A stretch of 64,000 nucleotides of DNA from Pipra filicauda (Eukaryota; Chordata; Aves; Passeriformes; Pipridae), in NCBI RefSeq assembly GCF_003945595.2, contig NW_024104096.1:124001-188000 (forward strand), read 5' to 3'. Position 1 is the first letter of the stretch; each line of letters begins with the position of its first letter. The notes under the pieces are model-generated. The model was not told where the DNA came from and ran no database searches. It saw nothing but the letters and a program-made list of their open reading frames with translations. Positions 36,122 through 49,319 of the stretch are shown in pieces. Both the position numbers and the translations under genes were made by a program.

Positions 36122-38671
36122 CAGTTCCAGGCTAGGAGCTGTCTTCCTGTCAGCACAACTTCTTAAATACCCACAAGATGGAAAAAAGGAAAATAAATGA
36201 ATTATTCAGGAATAAGTTTGGTAATCAAAGGCTGAGAGATTTTATTAAAAGAAGAACAAAGCTCTTGTCATCAATTAAAGCACTTTTGTCTTTATGTAAG
36301 TGCTTAACAAAAGAAATGAATCTATTTCTAGTCCTTCCTGAAATGCATTGGGGATATCATGATGAGTATGTTGAGCATTCAGCCCCGAGTGTTGCTCTGT
36401 GCAGGTGGACACACCTGTCCCAAGTGGAACTGTCCATTCCCATCTCAACATCTGATTGCAGTACTCATTCATTATTTTAGACTCTGTTTTGGCACCAGAA
36501 CAATCACCTACCCCCAAAATTTGGTCCTACTTTCCCCTTCACCCAGGGCCAATGAACAGAAGCATCATTCTCAAAAAAGAAGCAGAACTATTTTATCATC
36601 GAGACACTAATTCTGATATCTTCTCCTGCTCAGAGCTTATTTTCTTAGTGTAAGTTAAGACCATTATGTAAAGTTGGATGTATTTTACATTTTTAGGGGA
36701 AAAATCACAATGTGCTGTTTATTTGCTGCATTTTCTATGTATATGTGCTTGAGAGTATAAGAAATAATGGGCTAGTTTATCACTATGGGTATGAAATCCA
36801 CAGAGTGCGCTGAGTTATTGGTTTCTGAAGGAAATAATATTATCAGGTCACCATAATGCTTAACAGTATTACATTTTAGTAGATAATTTCTGAAAAGTGC
36901 TTACTTTTGGGAAAAAACCCCCAACAACCAACCAATCCTGAAAGAAAAAAACCCTGGCAACAGCGCTGACTGAAAAAAATGTTTATGTTTATATCAACCC
37001 CCTCATCTAAATTATTAGACACATCACTGCTTAAAATGCAGTCACCTGACAAAACCAGTTCTAATTATTACCCCCTTGGGCTAACATTTTTCAGAGTGAC
37101 TGGCTAAAGTGCACTCCAGCTCATAATTTTTATCTCTGACAGTGGAAGACATAACCTAGTTTCCTCTAATGCAAAAGTCTCTAATCTAGAGGGCAAGACC
37201 CTTTTCCATATAACACTGAAGGGAGAAAATGCAATTTGAGCACAAGGAAATTGCCCACATAGTTTGATAGTTCTACTGTTCTCATTTTTTTTTTACCCTG
37301 GATTAAATGTCTTGTTTTATTTTATGCTAAATTATGACCTAGCTTGGACTTGTATATATTGTTCATCATATTCTGGGAATTTTATACTGTAAAAACAAAC
37401 AGATCTAGAAATGCCAACAAACAGATCTAGCTTTCTTTTTAGCCATTAAAATTTCCAAATTACCTCATAGAGGTAAGGGTATTTTCTTCTTAATGGATAG
37501 TCTGTGCTTCAGCAAGTGGCAGTTGCAAACAATAAGCTTTATTCACCTCTGGGTTAATCCAGTTGTGTATCAGTACAATGTGATTGATTTCATATTGGTG
37601 TAATGCAGTAGTGAATCAGGCTCCAAGGTTTGAAAACAGAGCACTACATTAACATCTACATTTGTACCCTGACACACTGGGGAACAGATTTGCAGATGGG
37701 CTTCATCCCAACGTTGTTTCCTTGCAGCACATTTTTCACCACCAAAAATAAAATAAAAAAAAGTCCATAACTTTGTGCTCATGAACACCACAGGGAACAA
37801 AAATTAGAAAGTCTCTTGGATAGCGAACTCCCTGAATTATACATGCACCTACCTGAATTATACATGCAATTGAGTAGTTAGATGCTTAACTACTAATATT
37901 TGCAATAGAGGGTACCTGTCAAAATCTGGGCCTCGATGTGCAAACTAACTGCTAACAGCTTCTCAGCTGAGATGAGCAGATTTACCGGTGTGCACAGAGG
38001 GGGCTGCCTCACTCCAATTAGCAGAACCCAAATGGTACAGGCTTCCCTCCCTCCTGACATCAGGGACATTGCTGCATCTGCCCCTGGCTGAGCCTGACCA
38101 GAATGATTCATGACAATGTTAGGAGAAATGAATTAACTTTTTTTCTTTCTTTCTTTTTTTTTTTAATTTTGTTTTTGTTTTTGTGTTTGTTCAGTTCATA
38201 TAGGCAGTGGCTGAATAATAAATTGCGCTCAATCTGATAAAGGCAAAAATGCTGAAGAGTTTCAAAGAAGTGAGTCAGGAATGCTGGAAGAGATGCTCTT
38301 TGTGCTGAGTTTTTATTAACAATTTTATTTCTCCTAGCCTAAGAACCACCTTTTCCTTTGTAGCTTGACAGCAGCTGCTTAACACCTTTTTTTCCAGCTG
38401 ACAGGGCAGCAGGGTGAGCATGTTTATGGTTAGTATGCATTGCTTTTGTGAGCAGTGGGTGCGCCACTTCCCTCTTGAAAATGCATGTCACCCTCACGAT
38501 GTGAACACCTTCCATCATTCTGAGGAGTACCTAGAAATACCAGTGGCAAAAGTGCAGTCCAAATCAAGGGGAACCAAACCTATCTTCCGTTAAAACCCCA
38601 TTGTTGCAATGTTTATGTTAGTCCACATTCTTCAAGTTGGACTCTACTTTAATTTTTTTTTTTAATACCAA

Positions 38672-38735
38672 TCATAGAATCAACCAGGTTGGAAAAGACC
38701 TCTGAGATCATCAAATCCAATGTTTGGCAGAGTTT
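38672..38735 (-). mobile_element. CR1 LINE 3'-end remnant
   Basis: TCATAGAATCAACCAGGTTG followed by GAAAAGACCTCTGAGATCAT and CAAATCCAA is the reverse complement of the avian CR1 terminus. The element is therefore on the minus strand with its 3' end at 38672. The subfamily style (TGATCTCAGAGG) matches the better copy at 53.8-54.2 kb. A T-rich run adjoins its 3' end. Only the last 60 bp or so are clear. Confidence 0.88.
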
Positions 38736-41700
38736 TCAGTGAATTACTGTACTTTGTGCTAGTGAGTCAGTGCTGTATGAATGGTCTCCTTTGCCTTTTT
38801 TTTAAGGACAGAGAACGAATGAATGTAAGCAGGGCAAACAGGGGGCCAAGGCCATAATAACCAGAAAGCTTAAATTTGTGAAAATCAATTGGGTTCAGAG
38901 TCTTGGGCAGAGAGAATTTTTTTTTTTACACTCTTGTCTGTGTATGCACATCTGTTTGCAGGATCTAGTCCTGCACTTGCACAGAACATAACAGTATTTT
39001 TTAGCATCCATGCTGCAGGCTGAAATTGCAAAAAGAACAACAGCTCTGGAGGGTGACTTTGGTTGCCTGGCTAGGGTTTCGCAGGACATGGTAGGAGCTC
39101 CTGCATGAGACCATAAAATGTAGAATATTTGGTGGGTAGATTCTTGCCTAAATAAGTTTACCCTTTGCAATAAGAAGAGACAGATGAGATGTTGGATACT
39201 GAAGTACAAGCCTGGGTTTAGCTGAGCTGTGCAATCACAGTAAAATGGCATGTCCCCAGATATTACACATTATTATAAGGTTTCCTTGTATTTGTGTAGT
39301 TAGTGAGGCAAGCAGGGAGATATAAAGCAAACTATTTATTTTCTACCATCAAGTATCACACCATTACCAATTAATCTCTGAATTACCTTGGTTTTTCTTC
39401 CTGCCTGTAAGGACTCGAGCTCAAAAAGCATCAGGAGAATCATTAATGGATTTCCAAGAAAACTTCTATTCTGAAACAAGCCTGTCAATAATAAACATAT
39501 CTTATATTACTGCAGTCAGGCATATCAGTGATCCTTATTCCTGGCCGTGGTGGACCCCTACAAAGGTCAAAAAGTTGTTGATGTCACCCTGAACCGTCAG
39601 TCCTCAGGCATCCTGCTCAGACATCTGCTTGTCAGCCTGCCCAGGGGCAGGAGAAGCTCAGCTCCTCTCAGATGCTGTAGAAGACACATGATTAACAGCT
39701 TTTAGTCAGTCCTGGTGAGTGAAATTATAGTCAATTCGGAAAGCTTAACACCCATTCACTAAGACATCTGTCCTCTGGTTGCTGGGTTTCATAATGGTCC
39801 ATTGTTTGATATAGACTAACTGATGGCTTGCCCTTCAATGTGGCAATAAATACTGAAAGATCCCTCATAGCACTGGTGTTTAAATTCAGACTGACAAATG
39901 AGCACCTGAGGGAATAATCCTACAACAGCTCTTATGCAGCCAATGAATTGGCAAGAGCTTCCAATGGGCAGGTCTCTCAAATAACCTTTGCTGAAACCCA
40001 AGCTCTAAGTAGCAAAGGGCTGAAACATGCCCAAACTCCTGGGTAGAGCCACCCAACTAGGCTCATCAGGTTGACCACCAGCACTGACAGGTCTGAAGAA
40101 GAGCTGGAGGAAACTCCAGAGGCCAAGGAGTAATGCAAATTCTGTAATGCAGAACACTGTATGGGACACATCATGGAATGCACATAAAGAGGAAGAGATC
40201 CATAATCAGCAAACTTGATGCTTGGGGGGATTTCTGGTGGTGCTTGGCAAGGGCAGTGAACAGCATTTGAACCTTTTTGAGGCGAACACCACTCGAACCT
40301 TTTTGAGGCGAACACCACTCCTTTGCAAAGAGTGCCTACAGGCATGCAGTTGCATTGTTTTCACCTTCCTATTCCCCTCACTTTGGGCACTGTCACACAC
40401 TTCCGTGGTGCCACAGACTCTCCTCACTCCCCAGTCCCACATGAGAGATGCTGCTGGTCTTCCTGCTATTTGAAGCCTGGTGCTTCTGCAGTGTGCGGTG
40501 GTCTCCTTCATGGGGGAGGACAGTTGAACAGTCCAGACCTAAAAGCCCCATGTAAATGGTTTGTTAGAAGCAAAAGATTTTGGCAAATATCCAGTATTTT
40601 ATAAGACAAAAGCACACTTCTCAGGACAGTGAAAAAAACCTAGTCCTTTTTTCTTTTTGTTTTTGTGAGGGCTGTGTAGACCATAAAGGAAGAAACCTTT
40701 ATAATCATTTGGGCTACAAGTGGTTTGGCAGAGTAGCTGGGAAGACGAAGTGTTTTTGAACTTAGCCTTAATGATATGATGTTTAATAATTGCAGAAGGG
40801 AGAAGTGTGGAAAGGAGAATCTGCTGAAGTCAGTGGGAGATCTGCAGTTCACTGAAGCCAGGATTTAATCCCAAGTCTGCTGCTGACAACAATGTCATTG
40901 AACATCTAAAAAATATTACGGTGTTATGTCATTGTTTAGTTGGGAACAGAGTATGTCTATGCCTCATTAGTAATTCACTATATCACCTAAACAACTTAAT
41001 CGTCTGAGTTTTTCATGTGTACTGGCAAAGAGCAGACTCAGATATTTGAAAAGGAGAAACAGTCTTATTATATTTGAACACTTACTGGAGGATACAAAAG
41101 CTCTGTACTTTCCTGGGGAGTTTTTAATTTCAGCTGCACTGTTTCTGAACCATAACCCTGGCTTAGTAATTTTCAGCTTGCTACATAATGAATTTCACTG
41201 TTACAAATTTTCATACTTAAGAGTAGAAAACTGTAAGGAACTGAAAGAGGAAAGCAGTAACAGTTTATAGGCACAGTACTGTAGAATTATCATAATTCTG
41301 CAGTAGAGTTACTGATTTGATAGCCCTTCTTTTAACCACTTACCTGCTTTCCTTAAATACAAATTACATGCATGCAAAAAGCAACCCCATGTATGTTTCA
41401 TTTACCTATTTGCTGTCCACATTCTCCTGAAGGAACTGGAAAGGTTCAGGAAGACAAGGCACAAACAGGTGCATTACATCTGGCTTGCTCCAAAAGTAAG
41501 CAGAAAAAACAAAGGGAAGGCCTATGCCTACTTAAGAAGAGTATGATATAAACTTTTACTGACCTACATAATCCTTATTTAGGAGTGCAATGTAAATGGA
41601 TTTATAACATCACACTTGCTCACTTGCATACAGACCACATGAAACACTTCAGAGTGGTTTCTCAGTGCAATCTTGTGCACTGCAATTTTTTTGAGCAGTC

Positions 41701-42840
41701 CAAACATGCCCATTAAACAAACCTGAACAGGATTCAGAAAGTGCAGGGCTCTAACACTTTCCCCCAAGATCAGAGAACCACTGAGCATTCTTGTTCAATT
41801 TAAACAAAGTAAATGGCAGTTAGTATGCCCTCCCCTAATAGGCACCCCCACTGAGGACATTGTTTGAGCACCACTACGGACATGTCTCCAGTGCAGCTGG
41901 GTATGTAAACAAAGACATAATCCGCCTGAAAGAATGCTCAGAGTTTGGCAGAGCTTGCTGTGTTGTTAATGTATTATGCCAAAGCAATAACAAAGACATA
42001 ATTTTAAAGTTTATTTGCAAGCCCTTATTAATCAAGAAATTTTCCAGAAATCACTTCTGAAGGAAGGATCTTCCAGAAAGTCACCATTTGGAGGGGAAGG
42101 TTTCCAGATTACTGTTTTTCCTAATCTGTGTCCTGTTCCTCAGAGTAAATCACAATTTAGTCCAAGTTCACTTGAGACAGAAAACACACTGCTGTTATTC
42201 AATGTAAGGGAGCCTTCTGGGTTTTTGTTTTGAATTCTCTCCATTTCCTTTAAGACCAATCAGGCTTTGGGGTGCAGTTCTTCACTAGGCTGTACCTTGG
42301 CTTACTAGCAATGAATTCAAAACATTAACTGTTATAAATTCAATATAATCATCCTAAGCATGCACAAGCCAGTATTTCCAAGTTAGGTGCTCCAAGAAAA
42401 GAAAGTAGCTTGGCAATTTTTTCAGTTTTATTGGTTGATAGTCTAAATTTTTAAAGTTTTCCTAGAATTTTTGGTACAGTCATAAAAATGGCAGAACAAG
42501 TGACAGAAGGAGATGACATTTTGAAAATCAGATTTCCATGAGCCTTCAGTCTGACAGAATCAATGGTCTGAGGTAAAACTGTGCCCAGAGGTAGATAGTG
42601 GCAAGATTTGTTATGGATGTGACTAATCAATAACAAATTTTAAATGTATTTGCTTTTTTTTTAAATATAGCTCTCATAAATTAAGGAAGAAATTGTTTTA
42701 GATGTATTTAATAAGAAAGAAGACCAAAACAGAACAGGGAAAATGATGGCTGGTTAACTTTATCATTTCATGTCTTCATTATAAACAATATTCGCACTGA
42801 AGAAGATATATTTTTTTAATAGTCAATGTTAGAGGAATTA
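38736..42840. other. Non-coding stretch
   Basis: No exon or known repeat is recognised, apart from the 26-bp tandem duplication at 40269-40320. That duplication lies in a somewhat GC-richer segment (about 39980-40530) with overlapping minus-strand open frames of 101-122 codons and no recognised domains. Confidence 0.5.
40269..40320. repeat. 26-bp perfect tandem duplication
   Basis: GAACCTTTTTGAGGCGAACA followed by CCACTC occurs twice with no mismatch (40269-40294 and 40295-40320). The unit contains a CpG. Perfect identity suggests a recent event. Confidence 0.92.
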
Positions 42841-42899
42841 TTTTTGTTGTTTTTTGTTTGTTTGTTTGTTTGTTTGTTTTTTTGTTTTTTTTTTTTTTA
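42841..42899. repeat. (GTTT)n and poly-T low-complexity tract
   Basis: Almost entirely T with regularly spaced G, including about seven GTTT units. The Phe/Leu/Val-rich open frames of 101 and 166 codons starting here come from this tract. Confidence 0.92.
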
Positions 42900-43093
42900 T
42901 TTTTATTTCTTTTTCTTTTACAGTTGGACCATATGTTCAGTATATTTTGGTGGCTCATTGTGTATGCATGTTTTGTTTTTTTGTTGTTTTTTTTTTTTAA
43001 TTTTTATTTCTTTTTCTTTTACAGTTGGACCATATGTTCAGTATATTTTGGTGGCTCCAAATGGAATGATGTGTACATTGTGTATGCATGTGG
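42900..43093. repeat. Local tandem duplication with a 19-20 bp length difference
   Basis: A segment containing TTTTACAGTTGGACCATATG and continuing to TATTTTGGTGGCTC occurs at 42901-42956 and again at 43002-43057 (offset 101). After it the first copy goes straight to ATTGTGTATGCATG (42957), while the second has about 20 extra bases before the same string (43077, offset 120). Either the left copy lost, or the right copy gained, that insert. Both copies follow T-rich tracts. Confidence 0.9.
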
Positions 43094-46000
43094 AATTATG
43101 TATTCATTGTGCTGTGTTCAGCTCCACTTAAAAATCATTGTTAGACTTATTTTTGTGGGTAAATTTTGGCCCTTTGCAATGCTGCTACACTGGACACTGC
43201 TACAACCATTTCACCAGGATATTGGATCCTTGGATATCCTGGATAAATTGTTACCATGCATGAACAGAATAGATGTATATACACTGAAAAACTCAAAATG
43301 CTCCTTGTTGCATGTAGGGCATTGGCTTGTCCCATCCTGTGATGAATTTACCACGTAGATTTGGTTCAGCTGACCATGTCTGGCAGGTTCCATGCCTCTG
43401 CGTGGCTGCAAACGCGCACGTCAGCTGCGACATTTCAGTTTATAATTTTGACACCCATTGAACTCAACAGGTCTGTGTTTAAGCAGTTTTTCAACTGAAG
43501 GGTAATGGAAACCCCATATCTGCCCCTCTCAACCTAATCAGAACTACGAACTGATTAGAAAAAAAAAAAAGTGTAATTTCATCTAGCTTGACCCTGATTC
43601 CTTTGGTGGAGCAGTTGAGGTCCTGCTAATAGAGCTGCATATTTACTATTTCACTCTGTTTTCTACAGCTCTATGCTATGGAAAAGATTCCTGCACAAAG
43701 TGTCATTTACCTTAAAACCTTTCAGACATCAAACACTGCAGTTGCTGACTGTGCTGATATTTTCAGAGGAAAGTTCAAAATTCACTACAGTCCATGCTTT
43801 CAGACCCATTGAGGACGGGCTCTCAACCTTACAGCCTGTGGTCAGGTGAAATAAAACCAGGCAAAGCCTTTAATTTCTCAGATGTGATACCTCTGTGTGC
43901 AAAGGTGCACATGTGGTCGGGAATGGTGAGCCTCAAGTTGAGTGTATGGACAGGCTTGATTTTTATAACTGTGATTTGACTGGCTGCCAGCTGACCTTCT
44001 TGGTTCTGGATCACACCCAAAGACCCAGGTACAAGAATTCTCTTTTGTCTATGGTGTTTTGTCTTAATTTTTGAAATCTATGGATAAAAGATACCATTAA
44101 CACTGACCACAAAATATAGATGTCCTTTTGTCACAGTCATTCTGTGGTGACTATGAGAGGTTTATTATAGAATATTTGCTATGAGATCTCCACTATGTGA
44201 TATTCAACCAAGGAGATGGCACTGGCTTAACACCAAATAGCAACATGTCTGTCATTTCAGATGCTTCTGGTTTTGAGACCAATGTTCAATTATAATAAGT
44301 TGTTATATTTAAACTTACTTATATTATAATTTTAAACTAAAGAGCTTATTTTTTTTTCATATCACTGACAGGTTTTTCTCTGTTTTTTCAGTGGTCACGG
44401 CTCCCCTTCCACCACATAAAGTCACCTTCATAATGTCACTGAGATACGAACTAGTCAAGCTGACTGAAATCTACTGATAGCTTGAAACACTGGGCTTTAA
44501 TGGTATGAAATACCCCAAGTATGTAAACAAACTCCTAATACAATGCTGTAAGTCCAATTTAATTATCTCAGTGCTGAAAATACTTCCATTTTGGTCAAAG
44601 AATTGAAAAAAATTGCTCAGCTGACTGTTAAATCTCATTTTGGATCAACAATTTGAGAGAATTAGAACCACAAGTGAAGCATAAAGAACAAATATTCTTT
44701 CCTTCTGCTTACTGCAGTTGTCTGCAAGCATAGGCCTACATCTCTGCAAAATGACCCATCTCTATTTTAGAGCTGGCAAACATGATGTCTCAAAGTTAAA
44801 TAGGGAAGAAAGAAAAACGAAGTGAGAAAATGTATGTTTAAGATGTCTGTGTTTTAATGCCTTTGACCTGGAAAACCCAAAACTTAAGAAAAACTCAAGA
44901 AGATTTAAAGTAAAAATGTGCCTTTTTTTTTTTTTACCTGAAAAAATACTCAGTGAAGTCTGAATTTATACTTTTCATCACTAAGTAATATAAAGTCAAA
45001 GAAAAATGGATATGTACCTGTTCTTTTTTTGGTTTTCTTCCTTTTTCCGCCCCCCAAAATTGTATGCCAGAAACAAGGATATAAAATTTCTCTTTCTGTT
45101 TTCTGTAAAAAGCAGTGGAAGGGTCACACATGAGCATTAGAATGATACCAAATTTCTGAAATAACAGATGCCTTTTATTGAAGTTTCCTTTATGTCAGTA
45201 CCACAGAAGTGAAACAGTTAAATAATTTTGCCTTCTCTTGAAGCAATACATAACCTCTTCATTATTATACATAGCTTTCATGCACATTATTTGAAGATAT
45301 AGTGATTTATCCATCTGGTTACGTATATAGTCTTGAGGTATAAACTTATATATTAGGAGTTTCAGTATATTTATGATGCATAGTCAAATGCATTTAAAAA
45401 GTAACTTATGCAATATATTAGACAGTCTTGCTCAACATATACACAGAAGCTTACGAACTGATCTAGATTTTCTGTTCTGAACTTCAAAAATAAGTGAAAA
45501 CATAAGACATTGCCAAAATCCCTAATTTCCTCTACATAGGACTTACGTTGTGAAACATTTTAGTTCTATATGAAGTAAAGACTTTGGGGGGGGCACACTA
45601 CACAAAATTAAAATGTCTATGCAACGATTACATGCAACAAAGGGAGTAGTACAGGAGAACAGTGTAGTTTCTATGTATGAAAACCAAAGGACTGTTAATC
45701 AAGGTGTATATTTATTGCCTGAGTTGACCACTTCAACACTTCAACTCTTTCTCTCAAATTCCCTGGAAAAGCCCTGTGTGTGTTTTGAAATCTTCTTGTG
45801 TAATGATGTCTGATTGCTAGACAACCTACATTTCCATAACACTGTATTTCCACTACTTTAGAAAATTTTATGGTTTTACAGCAGTTAATTACTTTAAAAA
45901 CTTTTTAATGTAGCTTGCGTCATACTGGTCCTAATCTGAAAAAATCTCTAGAGCACCATTTTACACATAAGTGACATTCCCCAAATCACTAAAGACTTCC

Positions 46001-49000
46001 AAGTGTATAAGCACTTACATTTGGACCATATGTAATGCTGAAGGATATCTAGCTTCACAGATGCTTAAAGGTTTAGGTCATGATGAAGCCTCAGGTGGGA
46101 GTCGTAACTGAGGTATTCCCTTGTTTGCCTTATGAACACAGAGAAAAAAGAAAGTAATATGGATTACCTAAGTGATAAACTAACTACATGCAATCCTGCC
46201 TGTAGAGATAATTTTGTCATGCTAATGATTTATTGATAACAGATCAGTTAGATACTGCAGAAGCATTGAGACCTGTCATCCACAGGCTCTTGATGAGATG
46301 CATGGAATTTCCTAAAGCAGAAAGATTGAAGGTAAGAATTTGACATATTGCTTAGAAGCAGAGAGCCCATACCCTGCTTTTGCAGCAGTGCTGCTCTTTG
46401 AAACTAGCAAAACTTCATGATATAGTCTAGAACACAACATGGTCCACAAAAGAAAACAAAATTCAGCCTTAGATTGTACATGTTTTTTTAGCTGATGGCA
46501 TATCTAACAAATTTTGGTAATGGATGTGAGAAAAGAGAAATGAGACATTCACATTTAAATTCAAGATATAAAGATACTGAGGCAGCAAAAATGCTGTTAT
46601 TAAACTCCTGGCATGTCATACTTGCTGACGAAGAAAACTCGCTGAGAAATTCTTACTTACAGTGGATTAAGGGTTCTGTCACCTTTCACTGAAGCCCAGG
46701 TTAGGCATCTGTGACTTTCATCTCTGAACAGAAATATCTGTGAGGGCATGGAGTGGTACATTTTGCTATATGCTGAAGAGAAAGTGAAAGAGCAGAAGCA
46801 GCAGATCCTGAAAGATCTATATAATGGTCTAAAAATCCCATTTACAGCAGTCAGTGTGCAGCTCAAAAGCAGCCTCAGTGAAAGTGGTGGTTGGAGCAGT
46901 GCTTGGAAAAGTCTGTGACAAATCATATATGACCTCTGAAGTAACTTGTGCAAACTACATTTGTTTCATTTTGGAAGCTGTTAAAAGTAGTCACTGATTA
47001 ATGTAGTCAGGCTGGGACTTTGATGTTCCTTAATTTTGGGTGGAATGAGCAGTTGAAGAGACCTGGGCACATGGTTCAAGGTCTTTCCTTGAGTCTTTAC
47101 AACAAGAACAGGAATAAAAAGTGGGTTGTTTTACATGATGTTTTACCCTTCCTAGAGCCTCCAGCCCATGCCTTTATTCTGCTATCTCAAACATCAAAAG
47201 CTAGGACTCTTTCTGATTAATTACATAAAAAAATCACGGTTCAAAGATCACCCTGCCTAGTCTGAAAAAAAAACCAGTGAGTAAAAGCAAATCCCTCATT
47301 TGGCACACAAAGGTCTTCGAAATCACACATATTCTTTATTCTATCTCTTTAAAGACTATAGAACTATTTTATTTTAAGACTTGCTTGGGAATAATTGGAT
47401 ATACAGAGTCATTGTCTGTTCCAAGATCCTATTTGGATAAATATATCTTGATCAAAAGGACCAACAAATGAAAAATATACCTATCTTGGTAAAATGATGA
47501 TTCTTAGAGTCAGAAAATGGATGGTCACATATCAACCCAATACCTTTTTTAAACTACTTTAAAAATTTGTGAAATCAGGAATAAACAATACAGTCCCTCA
47601 ATTAATAAGCATGCGAAGTACTGCAACAAGAGGTCTGAAACCATTAAGATAAGTAAGCTATGCTGTCAAATCCCCACAAGAAAGAATTTATTGGGAGTCT
47701 TTTATTCCTTCTGAATAAATCTGGCTGACCAATCCTCCTTAAATATAAATAAACAAACAAATACACAAGGAGAACTTCCACCATACCAGCCTCCTGCTGG
47801 ATTATGGCTCAACTCAGCAGCTGTAGCTGGCCACAAACCGCATTTAATTGCACAGGAACATATTTGCCAGTATTTCCTATAAATAAATACATGCTTTTAC
47901 TCAGTCTACACTTTTTGGGAAATTTCTAGAGCTTTCATTTTCAAGGGTTTTTTTGTGTTCAGTGGGGTCAATTAGTTTTGTCAATTTTCTCCTTTCCCCC
48001 CTCCCAGCCCAGGGCTCACAGTGACTTAGGCAAGTCTTTTACTGCTTTAAAAGAGCTAAATTGTGACAGAAATTTTAAGCTGCCAAACTAATCTCAAGTA
48101 ACTTTTCAAATTATATTTGGATGAAAGGTCATACCTTAAAACACACGATAAACAAAAGATGCATAAATGTTCACAAATTTTAGGAAACTTGGACTTTGTG
48201 TCTCTACGACATACTATTTCTTATTTAACAAAACTTGGCATTCTCCCTAAGCACATAATTTTTTCATAGGCTGCAGAGGAGAACAGAAAGGCGTGAAAGT
48301 TTAATACTTTTCTAATTTCTCATGAGATGCTTCCTATTATGGTTGTAGGGTCAGTTTAAATACCTAGGACAGCATGGCAGAAAGACAAAATGAAGATAAA
48401 CAGTAGAGATTCAAAAATAGTAATTAAAAAAGCACATGAACTGTTACTGAGACAGAATAAGTTCTTGTGAAAGAATGAGGCAACAGCTTGTGATGAAGGC
48501 TGGTAGTTCATCTAATAGAGTCCCTTTGCATTAACTAATCAAAACTAATATCATGGCTGTTGCATTGCTACTGGAATTGGCCCAGTTTGGATGGTTAGAA
48601 ATCTGATTTCCATCAGTAAGATACTCATGACCTGCTTTGCTTCTCTTGCTGTTTCTCTTTTCCTTGTGCTGTGTGAACAGTTTTTTTTCCACTGTACAGC
48701 TATGTTTTGGATGGCTCTCCACATAGCAAACACTTTAGTATCAACTCTTATCAGCCTTTTCCTTGCTAAGTGAAGCTAGTAAAACTCTTCTACATTATCT
48801 TAGTCTCTTGCATGTTCATAACAGTCCTCCCATGTATTTTTACTTGCAATTGATCTTTCTTGAACAGTGGGTAACTAAATTCATAAGGGTATTATATAAA
48901 AGCTTCAGTGTATTGTTTTACTAAACTAATTATGATGTGGTCATTAATACTTCTTTCAGCACTCTTAAGTTGGGGTTATCATAGGGAGTTTTCTTCACAG

Positions 49001-49254
49001 CTGCTTGATCTCAAGACCCATCCTGTGATCAACTAGCTCAGCCCTGGTGATGAATAAGTAGCTGCCTTAATGTATTTGTCTCTCAGCACATGACAGTGCA
49101 TTCCTATTCTTGCCATTCTTACCACTGACTTTATTCTGGTTCTCATAGCAGAGTTTTAAGAGGGACAGTGAAAGCTAGTTGATTTAGGAAGAGAGGAAGA
49201 GAAGATAGGGACCAAGACACCTGAAACCTACTGTCTTTTTTTACTTTATTTCCA
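43094..49254. other. Long non-coding stretch
   Basis: No exon, RNA gene or transposable element is recognised. Open frames are at most 98 codons and without domains. A short CpG-containing patch near 43400-43430 is the only compositional oddity noticed. Confidence 0.5.
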
Positions 49255-49319
49255 TTTTTTCCTTTCTTCCTTTCTTTCATTTCTTCCTTTTCTTTCTCTT
49301 TCTTTCTTTCTTTTTCCCT
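49255..49319. repeat. (TTTC)n polypyrimidine tract
   Basis: C/T-only runs at 49255-49278 and 49280-49319, separated by a single A. It produces the Lys/Glu-rich minus-strand frame in this area. Confidence 0.92.

Larger units (their letters stand above)
32884..38671. other. Long non-coding stretch
   Basis: No recognised gene or transposable element. An ATG-started 129-codon frame at 33201-33590 (plus) has no recognised domain and no supporting context, so it is not called. It contains a 15-bp tandem duplication (34816-34845), an imperfect GGAA-rich run near 35281-35311 and a 24-nt hairpin (36098-36121). Confidence 0.5.

Noticed and set aside
42858..43358. 166-codon Phe-rich open frame on the plus strand
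   Set aside because: It is generated by the GTTT/poly-T tract and the local duplication. It is low complexity with no domain.
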